Origin: Papaver somniferum
Lineage: Eukaryota > Streptophyta > Magnoliopsida > Ranunculales > Papaveraceae
Reading direction: 5' to 3'
Assembly (NCBI RefSeq): GCF_003573695.1
Contig: NC_039363.1
Coordinates: 160,482,406 to 160,546,405 of the forward strand
DNA: 64,000 nucleotides
Part shown: positions 11,421-22,305 of the stretch, one piece after another
How the letters are laid out: each line of letters opens with the position of its first letter
Numbering within the stretch: the first letter of the stretch is position 1
Made by a program: the position numbers and the translations under genes
The notes under the pieces: model-generated
The model's input: only the letters and a program-made list of their open reading frames with translations
Databases searched by the model: none
What the model was told of the DNA's origin: nothing

Positions 11421-14400
11421 TATATCGAGATAAATGTACAATTCAGACAATATAGCGAACCCACAATCATAATTGGCAGCTTTTCCATATCTGGCAACTT
11501 CTCTATCCATCCCATTTGTGTACTTACGCTTGAATCAGGGAAATACATGAATCAAGTATCCATAAAATAAATACCTTGGCAATTTGAATATCTTTATCAG
11601 GGTCATACGCTGTTGATTCAGGATCATTACCACCATGTAATTCGTTGAATAATGTCTATAAACCAGAACTAGGAATTCCACAACTTCTTGATTTTCTATG
11701 GTTATGCTGTTAAAAAAGCGGCGGTCTAACAGTCTCACCTAATATTTCGATCAGCAATCTGTATGGACTAACTCCAATATACCTTTCTAGAGAATCAACT
11801 AGGCAGTCAGACTCAATCTAGATAAAAGTATATCAAAGAGTTAATATCTCAATCTCTCGATTTGATCTTTACTGGAAATCTGCGAGTCTTTATCAAATAC
11901 TAGAGAGATAAACTTGGATGGTACCAAAGACCAATATCTAAGTGTCAATCAATTTAAATCAACAACCAAACGTTGGATATTCTAATTGATTGATCTTAAC
12001 GCACAACCTGTGATATTTCAATTATATAACAAAATATAATGCGGAATAGAAATAACACATATACCAGAAATTTTGTTAACGATGAAACAACAAATGGAGA
12101 AAACCCCAGGACCTAGTCCAGGTTGAGCACCACACTGTATTAAGCCGCTACAGACACTAGCCTACTACAAACTAACTTCGGTCTGGACTATAGTTGAATC
12201 CTAATCAGTATCACACTGATTCAAGGTACAGTTGCGCTCCTTACGTCTCTGATCCCATCAGGATACTACGCACTTGATTCCCTTAGCTGATCTCACCCAC
12301 AACCAAGAGTTGCTACGACCCAAAGTTGAAGACTTTAATAAACAAATCTGTATCACACAGAAAGTCTATGATGATAGATAAATCTGTCTCCCACAGATAA
12401 ACCTAAGAGTTTTGTTCCGTCTTTTGATAAAATCAAGGTGAACAGAAACCAATTGATAACCCGGACTTATATTCCCGAAGAACATCCTAGAATTATCAAT
12501 CACCTCACAATAATCTAAATTGTATGGTAGTGAAACTAGATATTGCGGAATCACAAACGATGAGACGAAGATGTTTGTGATTTCTTTTTATCTTGCCCTA
12601 TCGGAGAAATAATCTCAAGTCAATTATTCAATTTAACTCGTACGATAGAAAATGGCAAGATCAGATCGCAACTACAAGAGAAGTAGTTTCGTCTGGCTTC
12701 ACAACCCCAATGAAGTCTTTCAGTCGTTAACCTACAGGGTCTCGAGAAGAAACCTAAGGTTAAAGGAGAATCGACTCTAGCAAAACCAACTAGTATCACA
12801 CAAGAGATGTAGGGATTAGTTTTTCCAGATGCTAGATGTCTCCTTTATATAGTTTTCAAATCATGGTTTGCAATCCAAGTTACCCCGGTAACAAAGCATT
12901 CAATATTCACCGTTAGATGAAAAACCTGATTTAACTAAGTTAATATCTTTCAACCGTTAGATCGAAACTTAGCTTGTCACACACAAATGAAATGTATTTC
13001 ATTTAGGTTTGAGTAACCGTACCTAAACATGTACACTTAATTGGTTCACAAATAGTTAACCAATGGTTAGCCATATGAGTACTTCCATATTAACTATATT
13101 CATCTTCTTCACATAACTAGTTCAAATGGCTCATAAGAACTAGTTGAAGAGTTGTTAAATTGCTTAGGTCTTTATAAATAGACACAATTGAAACAAAATC
13201 GGTTTGATTCACTTGAATCAATTCATGAACAATATAGCCATGGTTTGCAAACATTACATTCCTTATTGATTTATTGTTTGAGTTCATGAACTTCCGATTT
13301 GAGAAATATAACCAACTTGGGTACGCGTACGGGTACGTGTACCATAGCTACCGGATTTGAGTTTATAAACTCAACATAAATTTTCGGTCGAAAACTACTA
13401 TGGGTACGCGTACCTAATGTGACTGGTTTAATAGTTTGCAAACTTACAAACTAAGCAGAAATTTTCGGTTCGAAAACTTCCGCTGGTACGTGTACGGGTA
13501 CGCGTACCCAACCTGTCTCCTTCACCAATACCGTATGCACACACTTGGTTTCCGACAGATGGATTTATATACTAATGTGCGAACGCACTATATATGCTTA
13601 TATCCATAGTTGGTTACATAATCTAAACTCTACATTTCAATCATTGAAACATTCTTCTATAATGTTATAACAGTCGTTATTCACAATTATCGTCATCAAA
13701 TCTATTTTCAAGATTGAAACGTCATCATGACTTTCTTCAGGGGTTAAGATGAAAAGTGGTTAAAGCGAAAGCTTACCAACACATATTTCGAGAAAAAGAT
13801 AGGCGAGTAAACTCGGCTCGAAATAGCAAATGTGTATGTATGAAAACTATCATACTTATACGACTTTGTCTCAAGAGTAGGAGATAGAGTAGATAGACTT
13901 TTGAGTGATAGAAAAGTTCAAGTCTCCACATACCTTTTAGTCGGATGAAGTTCCACTGGTTCCTTGAGTAGTTCCTCGTCTTCGTAAGATGATCGCCATG
14001 GAGTCTGAAGCTCAACTACACTAAACTGTCCTAAACCGAGACTTAGCTATAAGTAGTCTAGAAATCAAGACATAGTTTTGACAACTAAACTTGACAAACA
14101 TGCTTGAGATAGCAATGCATGCGAGTTCGACCGAGCAATGATCTAACAGCTGTGTTGTTACCTCAAAGTAAAACAAAAGTTCTTCTTTATATCGGTCTTA
14201 TGCCAACAATGTTTTGGTCAAATGAAACATCGTCTCCCACCTCAGAAGGTATCCCAAGTAGGAAATACATAACTAATTGGTGTTATGCCTGTAAAAAAAT
14301 TAAAATTGTTAATTTCATAAAAAATTCATATAATTTCGTATGGATTGCATAAAAATTATAAATTACATATATGACATACCTATTTCCAAGTCGTGAAAAT

Positions 14401-14767
14401 GAATCGTATGTGTTGTATACCACCAACGTTGCATCTATATACCCACCTATTTGGGCGAATTTTTCTTCGCTTGTATATAATACAAAGTAATCCAAGAAAA
14501 TTTACCGACAATAGTTTTAGCACCAGCAGGAAGTTTTGCATACACTCTATTAACTTCGTACTAACCACCTCTTGCTTTTCGGTGAGAATTATCTCGCCCT
14601 GTGTTTGTGGACAGATGACCTTGACTTGATGCTAATTCTCGACCGAAAAGTAGAGTGGCATTGTTCTCTTCATCAGAACCTTCTTGTATCCTCGTTAGAG
14701 GTTGACTATATTTGTTTCTAGATGGTTTTCTATTTCTTGTTTGACTAGTATCTTGAGATTGTGACAT
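11421..14767 (-). pseudogene. Decayed plant mobile domain (PMD/MAIN-like) gene, split by a solo LTR
   Basis: On the minus strand, a start at 14767 opens a 68-residue polar N-terminus (MSQSQDTSQT...). After an in-frame stop at ~14561 it continues 'YEVNRVYAKLPAGAKTIVG' and, after frame changes, 'QRWWYTTHTIHFHDLEIG'. That matches the ERW-x-ETHTFH-F/L-x-GE signature of plant mobile domain proteins. A 91-base intron (14379-14289, GT...AG) would join DLEIG to ITPISYV; a frameshift then leads to 'YFLLGIPSEVGDDVSFD', the expected LLGIP block. Past the solo LTR the frame resumes, and 'NYDCGFAILSELYIYLD' (11417-11480) fits the YDWG-x-A-x-L-x-x-LY core. PMD proteins include host MAIN/MAIL1 factors and transposon-carried copies; which this was cannot be told. 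Several stops and frameshifts make it non-functional. Confidence 0.6.
11711..14148 (-). mobile_element. SIRE-like solo LTR with intact TSD
   Basis: A complete 2438-bp LTR in minus orientation. The left edge is 'taaaaaagcggcggtctaac' (other copies begin TGAAAATGCGGGGG, so the first dinucleotide has mutated). The right edge is '...caatgatctaaca'. The pentamer GCTGT lies directly on both sides (11706-11710 and 14149-14153), a perfect target-site duplication, so this is a clean solo LTR within the PMD-like gene. U3 holds GGTACGCGTACGGGTACGTG-type words (13318-13512). Confidence 0.9.
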
Positions 14768-15126
14768 TGCAGTTAAACGAATATTGAATATGTATAAAAG
14801 ATTGAATTTGTGTTAAAAATATGTACGTAAGATTGAATTTGTTGTGAGTAGAGAAGATTAAATTTGTGTTGAATTTATAAAATTGAGAAAAAAAATGGTC
14901 GTTTTTTTGCCGTTCAAAAATGACAGTTTTCGAATCAACTTGGTATACTCGTCTCAAATTTGTTGGAGATGATACTCGTCTCTACTTGGTACGACTACCA
15001 GTTTGCAACGGTCGACTCAGTCTAGTCTGTCTCAAGAAACATTTTTTCAACTGCACAAAAATCAGTTTATGCATACTTGATACAACAAACCAACATATTT
15101 AACTATGACTATTGAAGTTACTGTTA
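14768..15126. other. Intergenic, no recognised feature
   Basis: AT-rich sequence upstream of the PMD-like pseudogene. Short open frames on both strands lack motifs. It ends with the TTA (15124-15126) duplicated on the far side of the MITE. Confidence 0.4.
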
Positions 15127-15586
15127 GAGCAAGTCTTATGCTGGAATCCAAACTATTCCAAGTGTGGAAAAACCATGGAATGTCAAGTCTAGTGGCTTCC
15201 AAGTTGGGGTCTTCCACAGAAAATCCAAGCAAGGTTCCACGGGTTCGTGGAATCCATCTGAACGCCAATAAGAATAGCGTTAAACGCAATTAAGAATGGA
15301 GCTAAAAAAACGCAATTAAGAATTGTGTTTTTTTTATCCGTAGATTTAAAATAAGTTGTTGAAATCTAATGGCTGAAAAAAAAAAGCTCCATTCTTAATT
15401 GCGTTTTTTTAGCTCCATTCTTAATTGCGTTTAACGCTATTCTTATTGGCGTTCAGATGGATTCCACGAAACCGTGGAACCTTGCTTGGATTTTCTGTGG
15501 AAGACCCCAACTTGGAAACCACTAAACTTGACGTTCCATGGTTTTTCCACACTTAGAATAGTTTGGATTCCACCAGAAGACTTCTC
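15127..15586. mobile_element. Hairpin Tourist-like MITE
   Basis: A 460-bp foldback unit. The termini GAGCAAGTCTTATGCTGG and (reverse complement of the right end) GAGAAGTCTTCTGGTGG are flanked on both sides by TTA (15124-15126, 15587-15589), the target duplication of Tourist/PIF-Harbinger MITEs. Almost the whole element is two inverted arms (about 15127-15335 and 15390-15586) around a short loop. The right arm contains 'agctccattcttaattgcg' twice in tandem. Non-coding; it would depend on a PIF/Harbinger transposase in trans. It sits about 280 bases upstream of the kinase TATA box. Confidence 0.85.
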
Positions 15587-15894
15587 TTACAACATTATTC
15601 TCAAGAATCCCTGAAAGGCAAAAACTAGCACATATGGCGGGTTGAAAAGTGACCAACGAGTTCATCTTTGCCCTGTTTGTTTATGACGGGTTCATATTTG
15701 TCGACCCTGACCCTAACCCTAACCCCGCCCATGTAGTCAACAAGCCAAACCTGCCCGGCTTGAAATATGCTGGGTTAGAATCAACCCACGAACCGGGTTA
15801 CAAGTTGACAGCTCTTGTCTGAGAGAAGCACAGCTCTAGTCTCAGAGAAGCAAAGACCTACTCTAATATAAAACGCATTATCAAAAAAGGTTCT
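15587..15894 (+). promoter_or_regulatory. Putative promoter of the receptor-like kinase
   Basis: Proximal upstream region between the MITE and the pyrimidine-rich leader. A TATA-like 'tataaaa' is at 15867-15873, and a transcription start near 15895-15910 would fit. A telo-box-like 'ccctaaccctaacccc' is at 15711-15726. A near-duplicated 'ctgagagaagcacagctct / ctcagagaagcaaag' lies at 15818-15855. The start site is inferred from spacing only. Confidence 0.5.
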
Positions 15895-17242
15895 TTATTA
15901 AAAATCCCTCCCCTTTATTATTCTTTTCACTCTTTCTTTTTCTCTTTCTACTTCTGGTTTTTTCCTCCATTGCAGACCAAGATTTCTGCATTCAAAAGGG
16001 TTTCTTTCTTTCTATTTCTCTCTCATCCCCTAAGACAAGAACCCACCAACGATTACTCCAGTGACTAAAAAAAAAAATTTGTTTCTGTCACAAAATATCT
16101 GCATTATTCTGACTCTTCAAATTTCAGATTACAATTTTTTTTTTATTTTTTTTATTTACTGTTTTTCTGATTCAAAAATTCCATATTCTGAGATTGGAAT
16201 TTTGTCTACAACAACCAACATTTACATTTTTTTTTTCTGATTTGCTTCCCAAAATCTTCTTGGCCCACCTTTGGGCAAGGTTAGAAGAACTCATACTTGG
16301 AAAGTACTCTTCTGCAAATTTATTTTAGCCACAACAATTATCTACTTCTTATTATGACCCTTGTTTTGGCTTCTCTTGAACTTCCTTAGATTGTGTTTTG
16401 CTAAGTGTATTAGAAAAGAAGAAGAAGATCTAGGGTTTAGATCACTGGCACTGCTGGTATACTCTCTTATTTACTCTTTTGATTTAAATAATTTTGCTGT
16501 TACTTTGATTGATATGTAATGCTGAATGTGTTTGGGTTTGGGGGTTCTTCTTATTTGCGTATTACTTAGATGTGTGATAATGGGTGTTATTAAGTGGGGG
16601 TGGGTTGGGAGTTTGTTTCCGATGCAAGTAAGTAATGCATATTGGTGCTTTATGAAGGGATGGATCAGATGCTCTTTTGGTTTTGCCTTTGTTGGTTTCT
16701 CCCTTTTTCTTTTTAGTGAAGTGAGTGGATTAAGAGAAGAATTTCTTGTAATGAAATGGGTAATTGTAAAGTGATGATGTTTTGTCAGTAAATCGAGTGT
16801 TTAAGTTGGATAACTTTCTGTCATCATTATAGTGGGTATGTTTCGGTTTATCGAATACTAGCTTGTTTGACAAGGATTTTTGGCAGCCAAATGTAACTGT
16901 CTTTACTTTTTCATAATTTTGTTATCCAAAATTATCATCATTTATGCCTTATCCCGGTATTGGGGTTTCCAATTTGGATACCATTTCTTTATTAGTTATT
17001 CAGTTTCTATCATGAGTTGTTTTCTAAAGAAATCATGCATTTGAAAATCTTCTATTACCAACATCTGCGAAGTTATATATCTGCTGTTTGGATCTGTCTT
17101 TTGAATTTTAATACTAGAATTTTGATAATTCTGTCTACTTCAGGTGGTGATGGATTAATTTTTCGATGATTTTGATTATATGAAAGATCTCAATCAGTTC
17201 TAGTTGGCATTATTTGCCCCCCTTCATACTGGCGAAATAGAA
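15895..17242 (+). promoter_or_regulatory. 5' leader of the kinase mRNA, with intron and short uORFs
   Basis: A C/T-rich first leader exon runs to 16456. A probable leader intron (16457-17143; gtatac...tacttcag) follows, then 99 bases of second leader exon up to the ATG at 17243. The spliced leader carries ATG-stop pairs at 16354-16389 (11 codons plus stop), 17148-17156, 17166-17183 and 17180-17203. Leader introns often raise expression and uORFs usually lower translation; both effects here are inferred from family knowledge. Confidence 0.6.
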
Positions 17243-20030
17243 ATGTCATCCGGGGATTCTCTAAATACTGAATTATCAAAGAAGACATTGTTCTTCGGTC
17301 TGAAACTTTGGGTTTTGATTGGTATCTGTGTTGGAGCATTTATAATATTAGTACTATCAATTTTGTCTATATGGGTATCTGGAAAGAAATCTAGGAGCAG
17401 GAGGAAAGTTGACAAGTTTTCCCTGTCCCAAATACCTTACACTTCAAAGGAAATTAAAATTGATAAAGTTGGTACCCAGAATTACCAAAGTCATGAAAGA
17501 GTTCTTGTCACAGTTCATGAAAACACCTCTGACAAGAATACAGAGAAGATGTCAGTGCATTTGGCTCGGAGTAAATCGAGCGATGCTGATGCTATGAGCC
17601 AGTGCAGTTCCTCTTATCAGCATGATAGAGCTTGCAGTTCTCAGTCAGGGGAAGAGGGAAACTCTGCCACGTTTCAAAAGCAACCATCTTATAAACATAA
17701 TCTTGTTTCTGCATCTCCTTTGATTGGACTTCCTGAAGCTGCACATCTTGGATGGGGTCACTGGTTTACTCTTAGGGATCTTGAACTTGCTACAAATCAT
17801 TTTTCAAAAGAACACATACTTGGGGAGGGTGGCTATGGAGTTGTTTATAAGGGGCTTTTGATGAATGGCACTAAAGTTGCAGTTAAAAAACTCCTCAACA
17901 ACCTGTAAGGATACTTGAATCCTACTATGTATCTGATTGTTTTTGGTTTAGTCTCCAATTAGACTCATTTTAAATGGTTGCCTATCTTGTGAATGTGAGT
18001 TTGCAGGGGACAGGCAGAGAAGGAATTTAGAGTGGAAGTTGAAGCTATAGGCCATGTCCGACATAAAAATTTGGTACGGCTCTTGGGTTATTGTGTAGAA
18101 GGAATTCATAGGTAAAATTCATTATTATTTCATTTTGACTTACTTTGTTTAATCATTTCCTGTTATTACGATAAATTTGAAATCACACATGTAATCAGTG
18201 TCCAGTCGTTAACATTTTGCAAATCCACTGCCTAGTATACTTAAAGAATTGTATCTCTAGCTTTCTGGGAGTTCAAAAGTTCAGTTCCTAGTGCCTTTCG
18301 TAATCTTCTTTGGTATGACTAATTTATCAAATAGAAAATACTAACAAGTTTCTATTACGTAGGATGCTGGTTTATGAATACGTAAACAATGGCAATTTAG
18401 AACAGTGGCTTCACGGCGCGATGCGCCAACATGGGTCACTTAGTTGGGAAGCCCGAATGAAGGTCATCCTGTGTACTGCTAAAGCGTAAGTCTCTTTTCC
18501 CAGTTAATTCTGTAGTTAGGATTATCTCGGTTTTCAAAAATTAATTAGTGATAGTCTTGCTTTGAACAGTCTTTGAAGTGAAGTAATTCTAAGGTTTTCT
18601 TTTTTGTGTGTAGACTTGCTTATCTGCATGAGGCAATAGAACCAAAAGTCATTCACCGAGACATAAAATCAAGTAATATCTTGATTGATGATGAATTTAA
18701 TGCGAAGATCTCAGATTTCGGTTTGGCCAAGCTTTTAGATTCTGGAGAAAGCCACATGGCAACCAGAGTCATGGGAACGTTTGGGTATGTCCACATTATC
18801 TTCCTACTATCTGATTTTGTATTTGTTGTAGACTTTACGCATCTTCATGAGTTCTGATTTGGTTTTCAGGTATGTTGCCCCTGAATATGCAAATACTGGC
18901 ATGTTGAATGAAAAGATAGATGTTTACAGTTTTGGTGTCCTTCTGTTAGAAGCAGTTACTGGTAGGGATCCAGTGGACTATGGGCGACCAAGCGATGAGG
19001 TATCTACCATGTTCCTTATGTAATTCTACTCGAGTTAATTGTATATGGCCTCTCTCCAGGCTGTCTTACCCTTATTAGAATTTTTAGTTTTTTCGTGGAA
19101 CTCATATGAAACACCCTACCTATAGTTCTTATTGATATAGGGAAGTTTTTTTCTTAGGGGTAATGGCTTAAATGTTTTATAGGAGCATTTTGAAGGATAG
19201 AAAATAAGTGTTACAGCATGTTTGTTTGCATCTGACTCGGTAAAAACAAACAACCATGGTGTTAGTGAAAGTTAACTACTACATTCTGATACGTGGAACT
19301 TATCTACTACTTTCTTGACACGTGAAAACGTCAAGTCAGCCTCTGAAAACTATAAACCCTAAATCCTATTTTTTCCCCTGGGTATGTTTGAAGGATCCTA
19401 TAAATGGTAGGCACTTTTTGTTTTCTTTTCAATTTCACTTATTTGAAATGCAAAGAAGCATAAGAATTGGGATAATGTTGATTTTGCACATACTTCTCAT
19501 TATATTGGTATTACAGCCAAATTTACTAGCCTAACACGTTAGTACAGATTTGATTTCTGTTAAACCTCATTATCATCTAGCATGTTTTCTGATGGAATGT
19601 CAGATTGTCTATATAGATTTGATTAAAAATAGTTAAGGGTGAATTGTTCTAATGCATGGGCGGCAGATTAATCTTGTTGAGTGGCTTAAAGTGATGGTTG
19701 GGACTAGGAGAGCAGAAGAAGTTGTTGATCCAAATCTTGAAGCTGTTAGACCCACTACAAGGGCTCTCAAGCGTGCCCTTCTAGTTGCTCTAAGATGTGT
19801 AGATCCTGATCCTGACAAGAGACCAGAAATGAGTCAGGTTGTTCGAATGCTTGAAGCCGATGACTACCCATTTCATGAGGTGCTGATCTTTCAATGACTT
19901 CAAATTTTACAAATGTTGCCTTCCAAGAGAAAAGATTTATGCAATCTTATAAGTTTGCATCTTCTCGTTATATTTTCAGGATAGAAAAAACAGGAAAAGT
20001 CGGTCTGCAAGCATGGACTCAAATATGTGA
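17243..20030 (+). CDS. Receptor-like protein kinase, RLCK-V type (At2g42960/At3g59110/At5g18500-like)
   Basis: Seven coding exons: 17243-17904, 18007-18111, 18363-18485, 18614-18784, 18870-18999, 19667-19879 and 19980-20030. All junctions are GT...AG and in phase, giving 484 residues. There is no signal peptide and only ~20 residues before a single membrane helix (about 22-45). A basic, serine-rich juxtamembrane part (46-170) precedes a Ser/Thr kinase domain: glycine loop GEGGYG at ~194, ATP lysine in VAVKK ~215, HRDIKSSN at 311, DFG at 331, then APEYA. All catalytic residues are present. The conserved pre-kinase block [17 protein letters not shown] and the block [20 protein letters not shown] mark the family. 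Its members are plasma-membrane or endomembrane signalling kinases of mostly unknown ligand and substrate. The start is the first in-frame ATG and gives the family's typical SxxLNTELSK N-terminus. The C-terminal tail ([16 protein letters not shown]) is shorter than in the Arabidopsis relatives I recall. It appears intact and expressed; substrate unknown. Confidence 0.93.
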
Positions 20031-20639
20031 CTCACTCTACTCTGGTTAAGAAGACACGGAGACAACGTAGCGGCATAAAATTAGTGAGTCCCAATGTAAA
20101 AAAGCTACAACACTATGACCCGAGGAATTAAGCTTGACCCAAGCACATTCCTATCTTAAGATCCAAATACAGTATGAAGATTGACCAAGGAGAATCACCC
20201 TTCTGAAAGAAAATCCATGTTGAGCAGATGAACTAGGCTTTTGGAAAGAAAAATTTCATTCTTGCTTATTAGATGGAAAATTCAGGGAGGATGAACAGAG
20301 ATTTGATGTGCATTGCAGTCATGCTCATGCTATGACACATTTACAACCAAAACAGCTAAAACTTATGAAGAAAGGGTGAAAGTTGTTGACTTATTGTACA
20401 TAATGTTTATTCTTATTTTCTTCGTTATGAGCGTTTGTTGTTTTAAATATGTTCTGATAAAGGTCGTAACTGACACGAAAAGCGGAACAAAAACAAAATA
20501 TGGCTGCTGTGAACAGATAGAGACGCCACACTCCATGCTACGAAGAAAAAATCAAAATCAAAATTTCAAACCAAATGATCAAGTATTCTAATTAAATATG
20601 ACATGCTGCACCGTGAAAAGTTGCGGTGTTGTATCCAAT
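20031..20639 (+). other. 3' untranslated and downstream region of the kinase
   Basis: AT-rich sequence after the TGA at 20028-20030 and before copia LTR sequence begins at about 20640. No canonical AATAAA signal stands out. A 92-codon open frame (20313-20591) shows no recognisable domain; I treat it as chance within the 3' region. Confidence 0.5.
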
Positions 20640-21263
20640 CAATGGTTAATTGTCTTAAACTCCATGTTAATCATTCAAACATTCTTAGAAGACGGGAATA
20701 ATTGTCTCACACGAACTATTAGCTTCAAAGCAATTTTCAAGTGACAAATAGATCAATATGAAACATTCCGAGTCTACATCAAATGAATGTCTCACACAAA
20801 TCATGTAAGATGTTACCAGGCGATTTTCATATGATCATTTTTTGACTTTCGTCGAGAATAAAGATGAACTTGGTTAAAGAGAAAGCTTACCAACACATAT
20901 TTCGAGAAATATATAAGCGAGTTAAACTCAGCTCAAAATATCAAACGTGTATAAAATAAAATCTATATAGCTATACGACTTTTGTCTCAATAGGAGATAG
21001 AATAGAAATAGACTTCTGGGTGATAGATGAGTTCAAGTCTCCACATACCTTTTGTTGATGAAGTTCCACAAGCTCCCCTTAGTAGTTCTTCGTCTTCAAT
21101 CGATGAACACCGTGAAGTCTAAAGCTCAACTACACAGTCTATCCTAATCCGAGACATAACTATGAGTAGACTAGAAATCAAAACTTATAGTTTTGGCAAC
21201 TAAACTTGACAAACAAGCTTGAGATAGCAACGATTGCGAGTTCGACCGAGCAGTGCTCTAACA
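20640..21263 (-). mobile_element. SIRE-like LTR fragment (U3 end)
   Basis: Matches the last ~600 bases of the minus-oriented LTRs, including 'gcttaccaacacatatttcg' and the terminus '...gagcagtgctctaaca' at 21263. R/U5 is absent, so it is truncated at its left end. Confidence 0.75.
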
Positions 21264-22305
21264 GAATGTAGTTTACAACTAGGACACACAAGAATAATGT
21301 CAGGGATTCAAAGATCCCAGTTGTTTGAGGTTCTCCTTATATAGACTTTCAAGACCAAGGTTACTTTAGATTTAAGCTAAGGTAGCTTTGGAATCAAGCA
21401 ATCAATAATCACCGTTAGATGAAAAACTTGACTTGAGATTAACAGAACAGATATACACTCTGGTTAGGATGAACTTAGACCGAACCGTGTACAATGACTT
21501 GTCCATGAAAGGTTAGCCGAAACTAGCCAACTGAACGATAAACTTAACCATTTTCATAGAACACTTTAATACTTTAATCTTGAGTCACAAATGTGATGAA
21601 ACATGTCTAGATAGTGTTTTTAGAGAGTTGTTAAAATCCCTATTATCTCATAGAAATAATTCTGACGCATCTAAAAATATTTGACATGGTAAGTACGTGT
21701 ATCTGGTACGCGTACTGTATACCTTTTCGTGAGTATTTTTGTCATGGTACGTGTACCGGGTATGTATACCCTTAAGACAAAAACGAGTTCAGGAATCCAC
21801 AGATCTTTTCTGGCTTGCGTACTCGGTATGTGTAACTTTACGGTTTAGAAACCAACCGATCTTTTTCGGTTTGCATACTAGGTATGCACAGCTTCCTAGT
21901 TCACGACTCAACAGACTTTTCATGGTATAGATACCGGGTATGCGTACCAAAAAGTCGCTGCCGAACTATATCTATGCCGGTACGTGTACTGGGTACATGT
22001 ACTGCGGCTTTGGACTTATAACAGTTCTCGCAGTATGTGAACTGGTATGCATACTGTCCTGTATCCAGATTTACAATAGTTTTATATCTCTCTAATAATC
22101 GATTTGAAACATTCCCGAATAACATCAATGACACACATCACTGTTCCAGGATGTTTTCAAATGATTAAATCTTGAACCATAATTTAGGTCATAGACGATA
22201 AATTGTTCTTAACAAAATTCATCAAGTATGAACAAATGTTCTTAAGCTTAGCATATTACAAAACGATTAACAAGATAAACTTGACTCGAAATTTCTATAT
22301 GCATG
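21264..22305 (-). mobile_element. SIRE-like LTR fragment, left part of host of the Tat element
   Basis: Starts inside the LTR promoter area ('cttatatagact', 21335) and runs through a U3 with many GTACGTGTAC/GGTATGCGTACC words (21695-22050). It stops at 22305 where the Tat element is inserted; the missing end is at 44114-44304. The last five bases, gcatg, pair with acatg (44114-44118) as the Tat target duplication. Confidence 0.75.

Noticed and set aside
13318..13512. CRISPR-like spaced palindromes
   Set aside because: Spacing is irregular, words vary, and the setting is a plant LTR; no cas genes.
15701..15730. Interstitial telomere tract
   Set aside because: Only about two CCCTAAC units; too short to be more than a telo-box.
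17204..17242. In-frame extension upstream of the kinase ATG
   Set aside because: It would begin at a TTG codon. Plant translation starts at ATG 17243, which also gives the family's normal N-terminus.
20313..20591. 92-codon frame after the kinase
   Set aside because: No domain; lies in the expected 3' untranslated region.
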